Shown in pieces: positions 1 through 8,891 of a DNA stretch of 56,420 nt. Position 1 is the stretch's first letter. Each line of letters begins with the position of its first letter. The position numbers and the translations under genes are program-made. The DNA comes from Limosilactobacillus rudii (lineage in GTDB: Bacteria > Bacillota > Bacilli > Lactobacillales > Lactobacillaceae). The stretch lies in the NCBI RefSeq assembly GCF_014145455.1, contig NZ_JACIVB010000040.1, positions 1 through 56,420 of the forward strand, in the 5' to 3' direction. The notes under the pieces are model-generated. The model ran no database searches, was not told the DNA's origin, and saw nothing but the letters and a program-made list of their open reading frames with translations.

Positions 1-2570
1 GGGGGGGGGGACTAACTGCCTCAACTGTTCATGCAGATGTTAAGCCAGCTGCTGGTGAAGCAACAACTAATGATGCAATTGAACAAGCAAAGGATAAGGT
101 AGCGCATGCAACGACTGCTCAGCAAAGCGCTCAGGCAGCCAATAATCAGGCACAGGCTGAAGTAGCTACTGATCGACAAGCAGTTACTCAAGCTAAAACT
201 GATTTAAATCAAGCACAAGCAAAGCAAACGACTATTCAAAAAGCGGTTGACAAGCATAGTCAAGTTGAAACTGAGTTGAAGAAGGCGGAAGAAAGTCAAG
301 CGGCTATTGCGCAGGGAAATGCACAAGGCCAATTAGATAATGCTGTTGCTAATGCTCAAGCGAATGTTGCGCAGGCTCAATCCGCTGTAAGTAATGCTCA
401 AGTAGCAAGCAGTCAAGCCCAATCAAACTTAGCTAATGCTCAACAAGCATTAAAGAGTGCCGATAGTGCAGGGCATGAGACAACCCAAGCAGATGTTGAT
501 GCTGCGCAATCAGCTGTAAACACTGCTGAACAAAATAAAAATACTGCTGACCAGCAAGTTAATGCTGATTCAGCAGCAGTTCAAACTGCGGATTCAAATG
601 TAAATGCAGCGCAAACTGCTGTAAATAAGGCTAATATTGACTACACAGTGGCCCTTAATGATGCTAATAAACAAAAGCAAATGTTAGCACAAGCTCAAGC
701 CGCGTTGAAGAATGCCCAAGCGCAAAGTAGTTCAACTACAACGGCTAAGAAGAACGTTGTCGACATTCTGTGGATTCCATCCAATTTTGGAACGTTAATG
801 AAAGGAGCCTTTGATGAAGGTGCTCACCTTAGTCAAGAGCAAGTAGACATGCTTAATGAGCTTTATACTAAGAATGTCAATGCCTTTACCAACCATATGG
901 ATGACGTGATGTCAGATGCTGATTATGATACGACTTATGACCTTAGCGGACAGAGTTATAACGTGACTGATAAACAGGGGCATGGAACGAACGCTCAAGC
1001 TGAATTAGAAGTATTTGCAGCTGACGTGTTGAATGCATTTGGCGCTAAGTTAGGACTTAACCCAGTTAAAGTTAATATCGATGTTGATCTTAATACGAAT
1101 TATTACTATAAAGATCATAGCCATAGTCTTCCTTCTAATAGTCGATTAATCGATCAGTCTGTTGTTGGTGCTTCTAATATTACATTACTTCGTGGTATTA
1201 GTCTGGCATATCCAATTATGGGTGAACCAGATACTTATTCAATGGATCAATTAAAGTACGACATCTTTTTACAATTAATGCAAGCAATGTTTAAAGATGA
1301 TTCATCGATTCAAACACAAGGTGATCATGCAGCAACATTACTTGGCAATCGTTTAAACGATCGCTCGGGTGCTGCAAATTATATTACGATTGCGACTGAT
1401 CCCACTAGTAGTTCAAACTTAGCAACTGCGCATTCATACATTGGTATTACTGCACTAAATGATCAAGCTGCCAATCAAATTAAGTCAGCAGATTACACTT
1501 CCAAGCTTGATTCAACCATCAGCAGTCAAATTGACTTATCTGCTTTACAACGAACTGTTGGCAATGCACAATCAGCACTAGCCCAAGCGCAAAAGGGTGT
1601 TAAGAATGCAGCAGTCACTAAACAAACAACTGTCCAAGCATTGACTAATGCTAAGCAAGTATTAGCAGCTGCCCAATCGAAGCTTGATCACAGTAAGCAA
1701 GCTCAAGCGGATGCGCAAAACAAGCTTAAGCAAACAACCCAACATCTTGCAGATGTACAGGCAGCATTCAACCATAATAAGCAAACTGCCCAATCAAATG
1801 CTGCAAGGGTTGCCCAATTACAACAAGCTGTTAAGGATGCACAAACAAAAGTTGATCAAGCTCAAGCTACTTTGGATAATGCGAATAGTAACCTCAAGGA
1901 TGCTAAGAACAAGCTCCAAGCTGCCTTATCGGCACTGAACAACTGGAAGAATGCTAAGCAAGCAGCTGATCAAAAGGTTAATGACTTACAAGCGGCATTG
2001 GATAATGTTAGTCAAGCAGATCTTGATGCTGCTAATCAGGCAGTTAAGGATGCACAAACAAAACTTGATAATATTCAGCAGAAGCTTAATGATGCAGAGA
2101 TAAAACAGGCTGATACAGCAAAAGCATTAGTTGCCACTAACCAAGCATTAGCCAAGGCCCAACAAGAACTTACTATCCAACAGGCTACTCACGGTAATCG
2201 GGATACTAATCAAATTGTGCTTCCTGTTGCTCAAAACAAGGACACTGGTAACGATAGTAAAAAGGATAATGACCCAATCGTTAATGAAAGTACAGTTACT
2301 CAACAACCGCTTGAAACTAAGGCGGGCTTAGCTTCTCCAGCTACTATAACTGTTAAAAGAACAGCAGTGGAAAGCAGTGCATCTAATTCTAGTTTCGTAA
2401 CTCGTGAAGAGTATAAGACAGCTCAACTAAAACAGCAAAAGGCAAGTAATAATAGTGCTATTACCCTTCCACAAACAGGAAATTATACTAATAAAGATCT
2501 ATCTATTATCGGATTGGGGCTCGCTACCTTTGTTTCGTTGTTTGGTCTAACTCGTAAGCGTCGTTATTAA
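1..2570 (+). CDS. LPXTG-anchored surface protein with SEC10/PgrA-like central domain (5' truncated)
   Basis: The reading frame is open from the window edge (phase: codon at 3-5), so the start codon and first part of the signal peptide are missing. The first readable residues (LTASTVHADV) look like the end of a signal peptide with an A-D cleavage region, as in the second surface protein of this window. Next come an Ala/Gln/Lys-rich coiled coil (to about nt 750), a more globular block (nt 755-1540, beginning VVDILWIPSNFG) resembling the surface exclusion SEC10/PgrA domain, and a second coiled coil. It ends with a TREEYK linker, LPQTG (2466-2480), a hydrophobic stretch and RKRRY: a sortase anchor. 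Expected role is cell-wall display and adhesion or aggregation; the ligand is unknown. The first eight G residues are probably not genuine sequence. Confidence 0.88.
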   Translation, partial: GGGLTASTVHADVKPAAGEATTNDAIEQAKDKVAHATTAQQSAQAANNQAQAEVATDRQAVTQAKTDLNQAQAKQTTIQKAVDKHSQVETELKKAEESQAAIAQGNAQGQLDNAVANAQANVAQAQSAVSNAQVASSQAQSNLANAQQALKSADSAGHETTQADVDAAQSAVNTAEQNKNTADQQVNADSAAVQTADSNVNAAQTAVNKANIDYTVALNDANKQKQMLAQAQAALKNAQAQSSSTTTAKKNVVDILWIPSNFGTLMKGAFDEGAHLSQEQVDMLNELYTKNVNAFTNHMDDVMSDADYDTTYDLSGQSYNVTDKQGHGTNAQAELEVFAADVLNAFGAKLGLNPVKVNIDVDLNTNYYYKDHSHSLPSNSRLIDQSVVGASNITLLRGISLAYPIMGEPDTYSMDQLKYDIFLQLMQAMFKDDSSIQTQGDHAATLLGNRLNDRSGAANYITIATDPTSSSNLATAHSYIGITALNDQAANQIKSADYTSKLDSTISSQIDLSALQRTVGNAQSALAQAQKGVKNAAVTKQTTVQALTNAKQVLAAAQSKLDHSKQAQADAQNKLKQTTQHLADVQAAFNHNKQTAQSNAARVAQLQQAVKDAQTKVDQAQATLDNANSNLKDAKNKLQAALSALNNWKNAKQAADQKVNDLQAALDNVSQADLDAANQAVKDAQTKLDNIQQKLNDAEIKQADTAKALVATNQALAKAQQELTIQQATHGNRDTNQIVLPVAQNKDTGNDSKKDNDPIVNESTVTQQPLETKAGLASPATITVKRTAVESSASNSSFVTREEYKTAQLKQQKASNNSAITLPQTGNYTNKDLSIIGLGLATFVSLFGLTRKRRY

Positions 2571-2592
2571 TCGACTGTGGAGGTATTAAATC

Positions 2593-3327
2593 ATGAGTGA
2601 GTTTGATGAAATTTTTACAGAAAAGAATCTGAAAAATTCAGATAAATTTGTGCCAGGGGAAAAAGCCTTATTTACTTCTAAGTCGAAAGAGGAAGTAAAG
2701 AAAATCTTTAACTTAGATGAAATTCCTACATATGCGGCATATGAGGTTGTCGACTCTCGTAGTGCTGGTTATGCTATTTCGCTTTTATTTGACCAGTCGT
2801 CCAATCATGGTAATAAAAAACCTTTAACTGTCGTTGCGATTGGTGCTAATCCAAAGGGAGATAATGAGAATAACACGGCACGAAAAGATATGAAAAAATG
2901 TTCTCTTGAACCAACGAGACAAGTTGAATTAAAGAAAACCATCTATACTTTACGGGACAGTGACATGTATGTTGATAAATTCGTTCAATTAGATTTATTT
3001 GCTGACAGAACTAATAAGGCTTATCAGACAATGAATTCGCAAACCCTTTCTAAAAATAAAGAATTGATCAAATACTAGGTGAAAAAGGCGGACATAATTA
3101 TCCTTGCCTGGGGTGTTGGAACTGAGAGAATTTTAGCCAAGCATCAGGAATATCGACAAGACATTTTACGGGAAATTGAGGAACGACAAGATTCTAAAAT
3201 AAACCCAGCAAAAGTTTATGCAATTGGGTTTAATGATGATGGGATGGTTATCCATCCTGCCTATGACACTACGGTAACTTCATTAAAACCTTGCGTAGTT
3301 AAAAATGAAACAATTACCCCTGCTTAA
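2593..3327 (+). pseudogene. DUF1643 family gene interrupted by an in-frame amber codon
   Basis: Two consecutive open stretches lie in the same frame, 2593-3078 and 3079-3327, separated only by TAG at 3076-3078. Read through, they give one 244-residue product with DUF1643-like landmarks in order: ANPKG (usually LNPS) near residue 95, a DLFADR block, ILAWGVG just after the stop, and IHPAY near the end. The first half has a good ribosome site (GGAGG before ATG 2593). The second begins with GTG directly after the stop and has no Shine-Dalgarno sequence, so independent initiation is unlikely except by coupling. DUF1643 has no established function. I read this as a recently inactivated gene; readthrough or a sequencing error are the alternatives. 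Confidence 0.7.
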
Positions 3328-3363
3328 AATTAAGAAAACGTAATCTTTAAGTGTATAATGAAA

Positions 3364-3396
3364 ATACGGCTCACCAAAATGGGAGTCGTATTTTTA
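3364..3396 (+). terminator. Rho-independent terminator after the DUF1643 gene
   Basis: ATACGGCTC (3364-3372) pairs with GAGTCGTAT (3383-3391) with one G-U pair, followed by a T tract. A TATAAT hexamer at 3354-3359 just upstream has no convincing -35 partner. Confidence 0.75.
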
Positions 3397-3433
3397 TTGC
3401 TAAGAACAAATTAAATAAAGGAATGAAACTTTA

Positions 3434-4126
3434 ATGCCATCTGATTCAAAGAATAATCATTCAATACTAGGAATTGTGTGTCCTTACTGTGGCAGAACCT
3501 GTGCTTTAGGAACAAAGCGGTGTCCCAATTGTCACCACGAGCTAAAAGATCCACATTATACATTAAGTAATAATTTCCAGACTTCACCAACCGCGACTAA
3601 GAAGTCAAAAATATTAAAAGGTACGGCAATTATTTTGGTTATTCTATTTGCTGTTGGGCTGGGATGGCTATTTAAAAATAAAACTATTACCAATAATTCC
3701 CTAAGTCCCTACATATATGTGCAAATAAATTACTATAATAAGCAGAAAAGGATATTGCAAACTGATTATTATGTAGCAAAGCAAAATGTTTCTAATAAAA
3801 AGGCACAACACAAATTTATTCTTGGTTACCTTGGCCGAGGAAAACGGGGGAAAAACTTAATTCGCGATAATGACATTACTACTATGGGCAAAAGGTTTAC
3901 CCACACCTCTCATTATCAATTGAGAATTCACAAGAAGGTAACTTATTTGACCGGTCCACAATTTATTACGATTAAAGAATCTTCTGCGATTGTACTTCCA
4001 GCAAGGCAAATAAACGGATTTAATCCCACCCATGTCCCTGCAACGAATATTTTAAAATGCAAAAGTAAAAATCAACAAGTACATTTTATAAAAATTATCC
4101 CGGTTGCTATTAGTGCTAATAGCTAA
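3434..4126 (+). CDS. Zinc-ribbon membrane protein of unknown function
   Basis: A 230-residue protein starting at ATG with AAAGGA upstream. Residues 16-33 carry CPYC...CPNC, a four-cysteine zinc ribbon. A single hydrophobic segment near residues 60-82 (ILKGTAIILVILFAVGLGW) is followed by a basic domain of about 145 residues that I do not recognise. The order zinc ribbon, one membrane span, extracellular domain matches the zinc-ribbon membrane proteins common in lactobacilli, with the ribbon in the cytoplasm. Its 3' end overlaps the convergent kinase gene by four bases. No specific function can be assigned. Confidence 0.75.
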   Translation: MPSDSKNNHSILGIVCPYCGRTCALGTKRCPNCHHELKDPHYTLSNNFQTSPTATKKSKILKGTAIILVILFAVGLGWLFKNKTITNNSLSPYIYVQINYYNKQKRILQTDYYVAKQNVSNKKAQHKFILGYLGRGKRGKNLIRDNDITTMGKRFTHTSHYQLRIHKKVTYLTGPQFITIKESSAIVLPARQINGFNPTHVPATNILKCKSKNQQVHFIKIIPVAISANS

Positions 4127-5481
4127 TTCGGGTGGATAATAATAGCTTGCTCAAAATAGTGATTATGAGAATCAAGACGATTTTCAATAAAGGGATAACG
4201 AGAAAGAAGTTGACGGAGATTGCGAAGACCAAGACCGTGGACAGCTGGGGTAAGAATCCGTGACGATTGTTTTGTTAATCGTTGAAGGTCAACTTTTTCT
4301 TCAGTAGTTGTGTTACCAATGATAAGAATTTGATCATTTTGGTCATCAAAGAATGCAAAGTTAATCTTGCCGTCTTTTGCTTTTGTAGCGGCGTTAATTG
4401 CGTTATCAAAGAGAATTGAAATAATTCTTATCAGGTCAATAGTATCGATTTTAGAAGAAGGAGTAATCGGTTTTTCAATTTCGAGATTAACTTTGATTCC
4501 TTTTTCTAATGCCAAAGAAACTTTATCAAACAATAGGCTTTTGATTTCTAATGATTGCACTTGAGATAATTTGCTAAGAACAGTATTTTGTGTGTCAATT
4601 TTTGTATTTGTTGGTAAGATAACACGATTAAAGATAGATTCGACTTGATCAATATTGCGCTGTTTAATGGCATCATCTAAGCTTAATAATAGGTTTTTAT
4701 AATCGTGACGGAAAAGTCGTAAATTATCGTACATTTCTTCGATATGACTTGTATAGACTTGTAAGCTATTCATTTCGTTTTCTAGATTAACTGAACGCTG
4801 TTGGTAAAGAAAATAACGTGTTATATATTTGATGATTAAGTAGGTTAGTATTCCATAGACAATCCCCGTAAGACCGTACTGAAGATTATTCACTTTAAAA
4901 AATTGGGTATGGTAAATATTTCTAAAAACGAGAAATGAAATTAAAAAGAGATTAACAATCCAAGATATAACGGGGTGCAATGAAATCACAATTTTACTAT
5001 ATTGCTGAATTAAAGGCTTCATTTTAGATAAAATAAAATAGGCAATTCCAAAATTAATTAATAATATGAAATTAATGCCATAATTAATAAAAGCCGTTGA
5101 ATATTTACCAGTGAAATAGGAGACTAATGAGACGTATTGGGATCCAATTAGTGAAGTAGAATAATAGAAATATCCCAATCCAATTAACAAGAAAAAGATA
5201 ATTGGATTATATGTATAATTTTGATTGAGAAAAAAGTAAAAAATTAACGAGTAAACAATAATAATAATTAAAATTCCGCCTAGAGAACGGGCAAATATAC
5301 CAGAAAGACTAAACGTCATTAAAATATATACGTATATTGGAATTTTAATATCAGAAGTAAGGCTAAAAAGTTTAAAAAATATAAAAGATGTTAGGAAACT
5401 ATTTAACCAGAATCCATATAGGTAATTAAAAATAGATCCAAAGTTAGAAGGGAGCGGGAAAGTAAATTCAAAAAAAGGCAT
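4123..5481 (-). CDS. Sensor histidine kinase, HPK10/AgrC-ComD type
   Basis: A 452-residue kinase. The first 215 residues or so form about six membrane segments. The HPK10 phosphoacceptor box FRHDYKN lies near residue 258, an N box (LFDNAINAA) near 360 and a GLGLRNL glycine box near the C terminus: a GHKL ATPase lacking the classical D/F boxes. This architecture is typical of quorum-sensing kinases that detect a secreted peptide in lactobacilli. ATG 5481 is preceded by TTGGAG. It lies 20 bp downstream of its LytTR regulator in the same operon. No pheromone precursor, exporter or bacteriocin gene is visible nearby, so the ligand is unknown. Confidence 0.87.
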   Translation of the reverse strand: MPFFEFTFPLPSNFGSIFNYLYGFWLNSFLTSFIFFKLFSLTSDIKIPIYVYILMTFSLSGIFARSLGGILIIIIVYSLIFYFFLNQNYTYNPIIFFLLIGLGYFYYSTSLIGSQYVSLVSYFTGKYSTAFINYGINFILLINFGIAYFILSKMKPLIQQYSKIVISLHPVISWIVNLFLISFLVFRNIYHTQFFKVNNLQYGLTGIVYGILTYLIIKYITRYFLYQQRSVNLENEMNSLQVYTSHIEEMYDNLRLFRHDYKNLLLSLDDAIKQRNIDQVESIFNRVILPTNTKIDTQNTVLSKLSQVQSLEIKSLLFDKVSLALEKGIKVNLEIEKPITPSSKIDTIDLIRIISILFDNAINAATKAKDGKINFAFFDDQNDQILIIGNTTTEEKVDLQRLTKQSSRILTPAVHGLGLRNLRQLLSRYPFIENRLDSHNHYFEQAIIIHPN

Positions 5482-5501
5482 AGTGAGTTTTCTCCAAATT
5501 A

Positions 5502-6230
5502 TTAATTGATTAATTTTAAAATGTGACGAATATGTAACTTACTAACGGGACAAGTTTCCCCATTATAGAAATAAATAATTCCTTTTCGGGGGTCCACGTG
5601 ATCTATTTGTCGTAAATTAACTAAATAACTCCGGTGAGCACGGAAAAAACGATGGTCCATTTTTTCAATATCACGGAGATTATGGTTTAATTGTCGTTGC
5701 TGATTATTAACAGTATTTAAGATTGATGAATGGGAATTGGATGAATTCGATTCAAAATAATTGATATTCATAAAGTCGATTTTGATTATATTTGAATAAT
5801 CCTTATAAACAAATGGTTTTTCATTATTACTTGCTTGAAGTTGCGTTTGAACTTGTTGAATATCTTTTTGCAACTCAGCATAAATATCACTATAGTCTTT
5901 TGCAATAAAGTCTAAAGCGCTAACTCGATACTTATAAGTACGGTATAAGAATTCATCATGAACCGTAATAAAAATTAACGAAGCAAGCTGGTCATGAGCT
6001 CGTATTTTCTTACTGAACTCAAGACCAGCATTTTTAATACCATTAATTTCGAGATCTAAAATGAAGACATTAGACCGACTTGGTTGAGGAAGGCTTTTTC
6101 TTAAGTCATCAATATCAGCGAAGATTTTGCAGTCAACTTCAATATCTAAATTGGCGCCAATCTTTTCAATATTATTTTTCATTTGTTGGAGCTGAATTGG
6201 ATCGTCTTCCAGAATAAATACGTTTAGCAT
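5502..6230 (-). CDS. LytTR-family response regulator
   Basis: 242 residues from ATG 6230 (MLNVFILEDD); the frame stays open to 6278, but only 6230 gives a normal receiver start with AGGGA upstream. The receiver domain has the acidic EDD pocket at residues 8-10 and a phosphoacceptor Asp near 54 (ILDLEI). The C-terminal LytTR DNA-binding domain includes FFRAHRSYLVNL. Such regulators (AgrA, ComE, PlnC types) bind paired direct repeats spaced about two helical turns apart. Repeats of that type occur just upstream at 6285-6360, suggesting autoregulation of this regulator-kinase operon. Confidence 0.87.
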   Translation of the reverse strand: MLNVFILEDDPIQLQQMKNNIEKIGANLDIEVDCKIFADIDDLRKSLPQPSRSNVFILDLEINGIKNAGLEFSKKIRAHDQLASLIFITVHDEFLYRTYKYRVSALDFIAKDYSDIYAELQKDIQQVQTQLQASNNEKPFVYKDYSNIIKIDFMNINYFESNSSNSHSSILNTVNNQQRQLNHNLRDIEKMDHRFFRAHRSYLVNLRQIDHVDPRKGIIYFYNGETCPVSKLHIRHILKLIN

Positions 6231-6255
6231 AAGCTGTCTATCCCTTACAATGACA

Positions 6256-6360
6256 AATTTCAGTATTGAATATATCATTACTACTTACTGAAAATAAAGG
6301 AAAAATACTGAAATTGCAGAGAAAATGCAGAATACTGAAATTAAGAGCAGAACAGTGAAA
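6256..6360 (-). promoter_or_regulatory. Array of operator-like repeats upstream of the two-component operon
   Basis: On the plus strand the core CTGAAA (once GTGAAA) occurs at 6288, 6308, 6335 and 6355, giving spacings of 20, 27 and 20 bp. The extended unit AATACTGAAATT at 6304-6315 is matched by an inverted copy AATTTCAGTATT at 6256-6267. Two pairs with 20-bp spacing fit the phased direct repeats recognised by LytTR regulators. Binding by the adjacent regulator is inferred. Confidence 0.5.
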
Positions 6361-6363
6361 AAA

Positions 6364-7668
6364 TTAAAACAGAATAAGCAAATTTAACCCGGTAACCAAA
6401 CTGGCTAACAAATACCCCAGAACAGTTTGCCAAAGTGAATTGACATGCTGGCCCATCATCTTTTTACTTCCGGTTAGGGCTACTAAGGGGTATAGGGTGA
6501 ATGGGAGCGCAATACTCAAGACAATTTGGGCGTAAATGATTAATTGTTCGAACTGCTCTTCATTGAAATTAATCATAAAACCAATGATCAGAATAGGGAC
6601 AAGAGTAACTGCCCGGGTTAATAACCGTCGTTGCCATAACGGTAAGCGAATATTGATAAAACCTTCCATCACGATTTGTCCGGCAAGAGTACTGGTAATT
6701 GAAGAAATTAACCCGGTAATCAGCAGGGCAAAGGCAAAGAGCCAGCTCATGAGCGGACTAGCGAGGCTACCAACGATATGTGGATTTTTAAGACCAAAGA
6801 AGACATCCTCCAGACTACCAAGACTAGCAGCGTGGAAGAAAAGTGTTCCGCCAAGCACTAACAAAAGAGCGTTGACGATAAAGGCCATGAAAAGGTGGAT
6901 CAAAGAATCCCAGTTTGCAAAACGCAGCGTTTCTTTGACTTGTTTTGGATCATGTTCATCGTAGCGCCGACTTTGCGCAAGGGATGAATGTAGGTAGATA
7001 TTATGGGGCATGATTGTTGCGCCGACAATTCCCAGACTGATCAATAGTTCACTGTGGTTGGTAAAGATAACTTGACGGGGAATAAAGCCGTCCAAAATTG
7101 CAGCAAACTGGGGATGTGCCCGGCATACTTCGATAGCAAAGATTACTCCAACCGTTAAGATCGCAGCAAGGACGATAAACTCAATTCGTCTAATTCCAAA
7201 ATGAAGGAAGAAGAGGACAACAAGTACGTCAGCAATCGTTAAAATTACGCCAATCAGGAGCGGTAACTGAAATAGCATGTTTAACGCAACGGCTGTCCCA
7301 ACAACTCCAGTTAAATCAGTTGCCATCATCGCTACTTCATTTAGCAGCCACATAACGATCCGGAGAGGTGTCGGTAAGTGATCAGCAATTGCCTGCGCGA
7401 GGTCTGTCCGTGTTGTTACCCCGAGTTTAATTGATAATGATTGCATAAACATGGCAATGAGAATTGCGGTGAATAGGATTACGAGTAGCTGGTAACGATA
7501 CTGACTACCCCCAGCAAGCGAAGTCAGCCAGTTACCAGGATCCATGTAGCCGACTGCCACTAAGGCTCCTGGACCGCTGTATGCTAGAAACTTTTGCCAG
7601 AATGCACTTTCGTATACGTTCGGAACATCAACACTTCCATTGATTTCATCTAAACTTTTTTGCTTCAT
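6364..7668 (-). CDS. mntH: Nramp-family divalent metal transporter (Mn2+/Fe2+, H+ coupled)
   Basis: 434 residues with 11 or so membrane segments. The two metal-binding signatures of the family are intact: DPGN at residues 43-46 (TM1) and MPHNIYLHSS near 219 (TM6). MntH imports Mn2+ and also Fe2+ with protons, supporting oxidative-stress defence in lactobacilli, which accumulate manganese. Its ATG overlaps the stop of hemH (ATGA), and its ribosome site AAAGGTG lies inside hemH, so the two are translationally coupled. The family also contains other metal specificities, but conservation of the TM1 and TM6 motifs supports Mn2+/Fe2+. Confidence 0.92.
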   Translation of the reverse strand: MKQKSLDEINGSVDVPNVYESAFWQKFLAYSGPGALVAVGYMDPGNWLTSLAGGSQYRYQLLVILFTAILIAMFMQSLSIKLGVTTRTDLAQAIADHLPTPLRIVMWLLNEVAMMATDLTGVVGTAVALNMLFQLPLLIGVILTIADVLVVLFFLHFGIRRIEFIVLAAILTVGVIFAIEVCRAHPQFAAILDGFIPRQVIFTNHSELLISLGIVGATIMPHNIYLHSSLAQSRRYDEHDPKQVKETLRFANWDSLIHLFMAFIVNALLLVLGGTLFFHAASLGSLEDVFFGLKNPHIVGSLASPLMSWLFAFALLITGLISSITSTLAGQIVMEGFINIRLPLWQRRLLTRAVTLVPILIIGFMINFNEEQFEQLIIYAQIVLSIALPFTLYPLVALTGSKKMMGQHVNSLWQTVLGYLLASLVTGLNLLILF

Positions 7669-8603
7669 TGTGTCACCTTTTGTCTTACCAGGTCGACGAT
7701 AAACTTAGCAAACGCTGGTGAATCGTTTAGCGAAGGGACCATTGTTAAGTCATTGCCACCATTTTCCCGGAATACTTGATAATTTTGGGTACTATCTTCT
7801 TCAAGCGTCTCAAGACAATCAGCGACAAAGGATGGGGCCGCCACTAGAATATTACGGTGTCCCAGCTGGGCTTCGTTTAATAAGACATTACGAAGATAGG
7901 GCTTCAACCAGGGCATTGGCCCAAATTTTGACTGGTAGGTCATCTTAATTTGTTTTTCGGGGATATCGAGTCGCTTGATTAATTCAGCCGTGGCCGCCTC
8001 TGTTTCTTTTTGGTAGGGGTCACCATGTTTAACCATTGCAGTCGGGATTCCATGGTAGGAGATTAAGAGCTTGTCGTAGTTTCCGTAATCCCAGGCGTCC
8101 TGGATTTGCCTTGTCAGCAGTGATAAGTAATGATCTTCGGCTGAAAAGCGATCAATAATTTGAATGTTAGGATCAACCGCATGAACCTTGTCAATAATTG
8201 TTTGGGTAGTACTTTGCGTGAAGAAAGGGAAGAGGGAGAGGACAACTATTTTTTTGCATTCTTTTTTCATCTCAGCGAGAGTATCAGTAATTGATGGTCG
8301 ACCATAGTTCATTGCCATTTTAACCACCCAGTCGGGCATTAATGCCTGAACTTTGGCAGTAAGTCGTTGGGTGTAGACAATTAGTGGCGAGCCTTCCTTC
8401 ATCCAGCAATTACGGTAAAAAGTAGCCGATCGCCATGATCGTGTTGGCAAAATAATTCCTCGGAGAAGTGGTTGCCATAGAGCTGGTGGCATCTCAATTA
8501 CGTTACGGTCACTAAGGAATTCCTGTAAGTAGCGTTTAACGTCAGGAGTCGTCGGGCTGGCCGGTGATCCAAGGTTAACTAACAACAATCCGTGTTCTTT
8601 CAT
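7665..8603 (-). CDS. hemH: Ferrochelatase family (probably coproporphyrin ferrochelatase)
   Basis: 312 residues, full length for the family. The N terminus (LLLVNLGSP), the catalytic His in SYHGIP near residue 180 and the C-terminal FVADCLETLEE with its conserved Glu are present. The enzyme inserts Fe2+ into a porphyrin; in Gram-positive bacteria the substrate is usually coproporphyrin III. No other haem-biosynthesis gene is in the window, and most lactobacilli cannot make porphyrins, so it may act on an acquired porphyrin or in reverse. The four-base overlap with mntH links metal import to its substrate. A DyP haem peroxidase lies 8 kb away. Confidence 0.9.
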   Translation of the reverse strand: MKEHGLLLVNLGSPASPTTPDVKRYLQEFLSDRNVIEMPPALWQPLLRGIILPTRSWRSATFYRNCWMKEGSPLIVYTQRLTAKVQALMPDWVVKMAMNYGRPSITDTLAEMKKECKKIVVLSLFPFFTQSTTQTIIDKVHAVDPNIQIIDRFSAEDHYLSLLTRQIQDAWDYGNYDKLLISYHGIPTAMVKHGDPYQKETEAATAELIKRLDIPEKQIKMTYQSKFGPMPWLKPYLRNVLLNEAQLGHRNILVAAPSFVADCLETLEEDSTQNYQVFRENGGNDLTMVPSLNDSPAFAKFIVDLVRQKVTQ

Positions 8604-8674
8604 GAAAATAACTCCTCGTAAAAAGTAATTAATCTTATTCTACACCTGCTTTTGGATCAACCTTGATAAAAATC

Positions 8675-8703
8675 TTGACAACTTACTTTTTGCTCGTTAT
8701 GAT
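8675..8703 (+). promoter_or_regulatory. Promoter of the cysteine leader/cysK-like transcript
   Basis: TTGACA (8675-8680), 17-bp spacer, TATGAT (8698-8703). Predicted transcription start is near 8710, giving a leader of about 175 nt before the attenuator. Confidence 0.75.
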
Positions 8704-8733
8704 AACTGTAATTTGAAATACGAGGGAATACTG

Positions 8734-8820
8734 ATGAAAAACAATTATTTTGTTAACGCAAATACTTGTTGTTGTGAATCGCGTCTTATGCGACTCACTT
8801 TTTGGTATACTCATTTTTAA
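8734..8820 (+). CDS. Cysteine-rich leader peptide of the cysK-like gene
   Basis: A 28-codon ORF with a strong ribosome site (GAGGGA, eight bases before ATG 8734). It contains three consecutive Cys codons, TGT TGT TGT, at 8767-8775 (residues 12-14), followed by ESRLMR, and ends at TAA 8820. It lies between a consensus promoter and an intrinsic terminator just upstream of a cysteine-synthase-family gene. The arrangement matches amino-acid attenuation: shortage of charged tRNA-Cys would stall ribosomes on the Cys run and alter folding of the RNA downstream. The peptide itself is unlikely to have another role. Confidence 0.72.
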   Translation: MKNNYFVNANTCCCESRLMRLTFWYTHF

Positions 8821-8891
8821 CTGAATTACTATCAAGTTGATATCACATAAGGCGTAGATCCAAGAACTAATCTTGAATTTGCGCCTTTTTT
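8776..8891 (+). promoter_or_regulatory. Transcription attenuator (protector, antiterminator and terminator hairpins)
   Basis: Three competing pairings are visible. First, GAATCGC (8776-8782) with GCGACTC (8790-8796), just after the Cys codons. Second, CGTCTTATG (8782-8790) with CATAAGGCG (8846-8854), nine pairs with one G-U. Third, a terminator stem 8851-8865 with 8871-8885, fifteen positions with one mismatch, followed by T6 (8886-8891). The second pairing consumes the 5' arm of the third, so antiterminator and terminator are mutually exclusive. Stalling at the Cys codons would favour readthrough into the gene at 8919. Confidence 0.72.

Noticed and set aside
3354-3359. TATAAT as a promoter for the zinc-ribbon gene
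   Set aside because: Transcription would start at the terminator hairpin (3364-3391) and no -35 element is seen; kept only as a note in the terminator entry.
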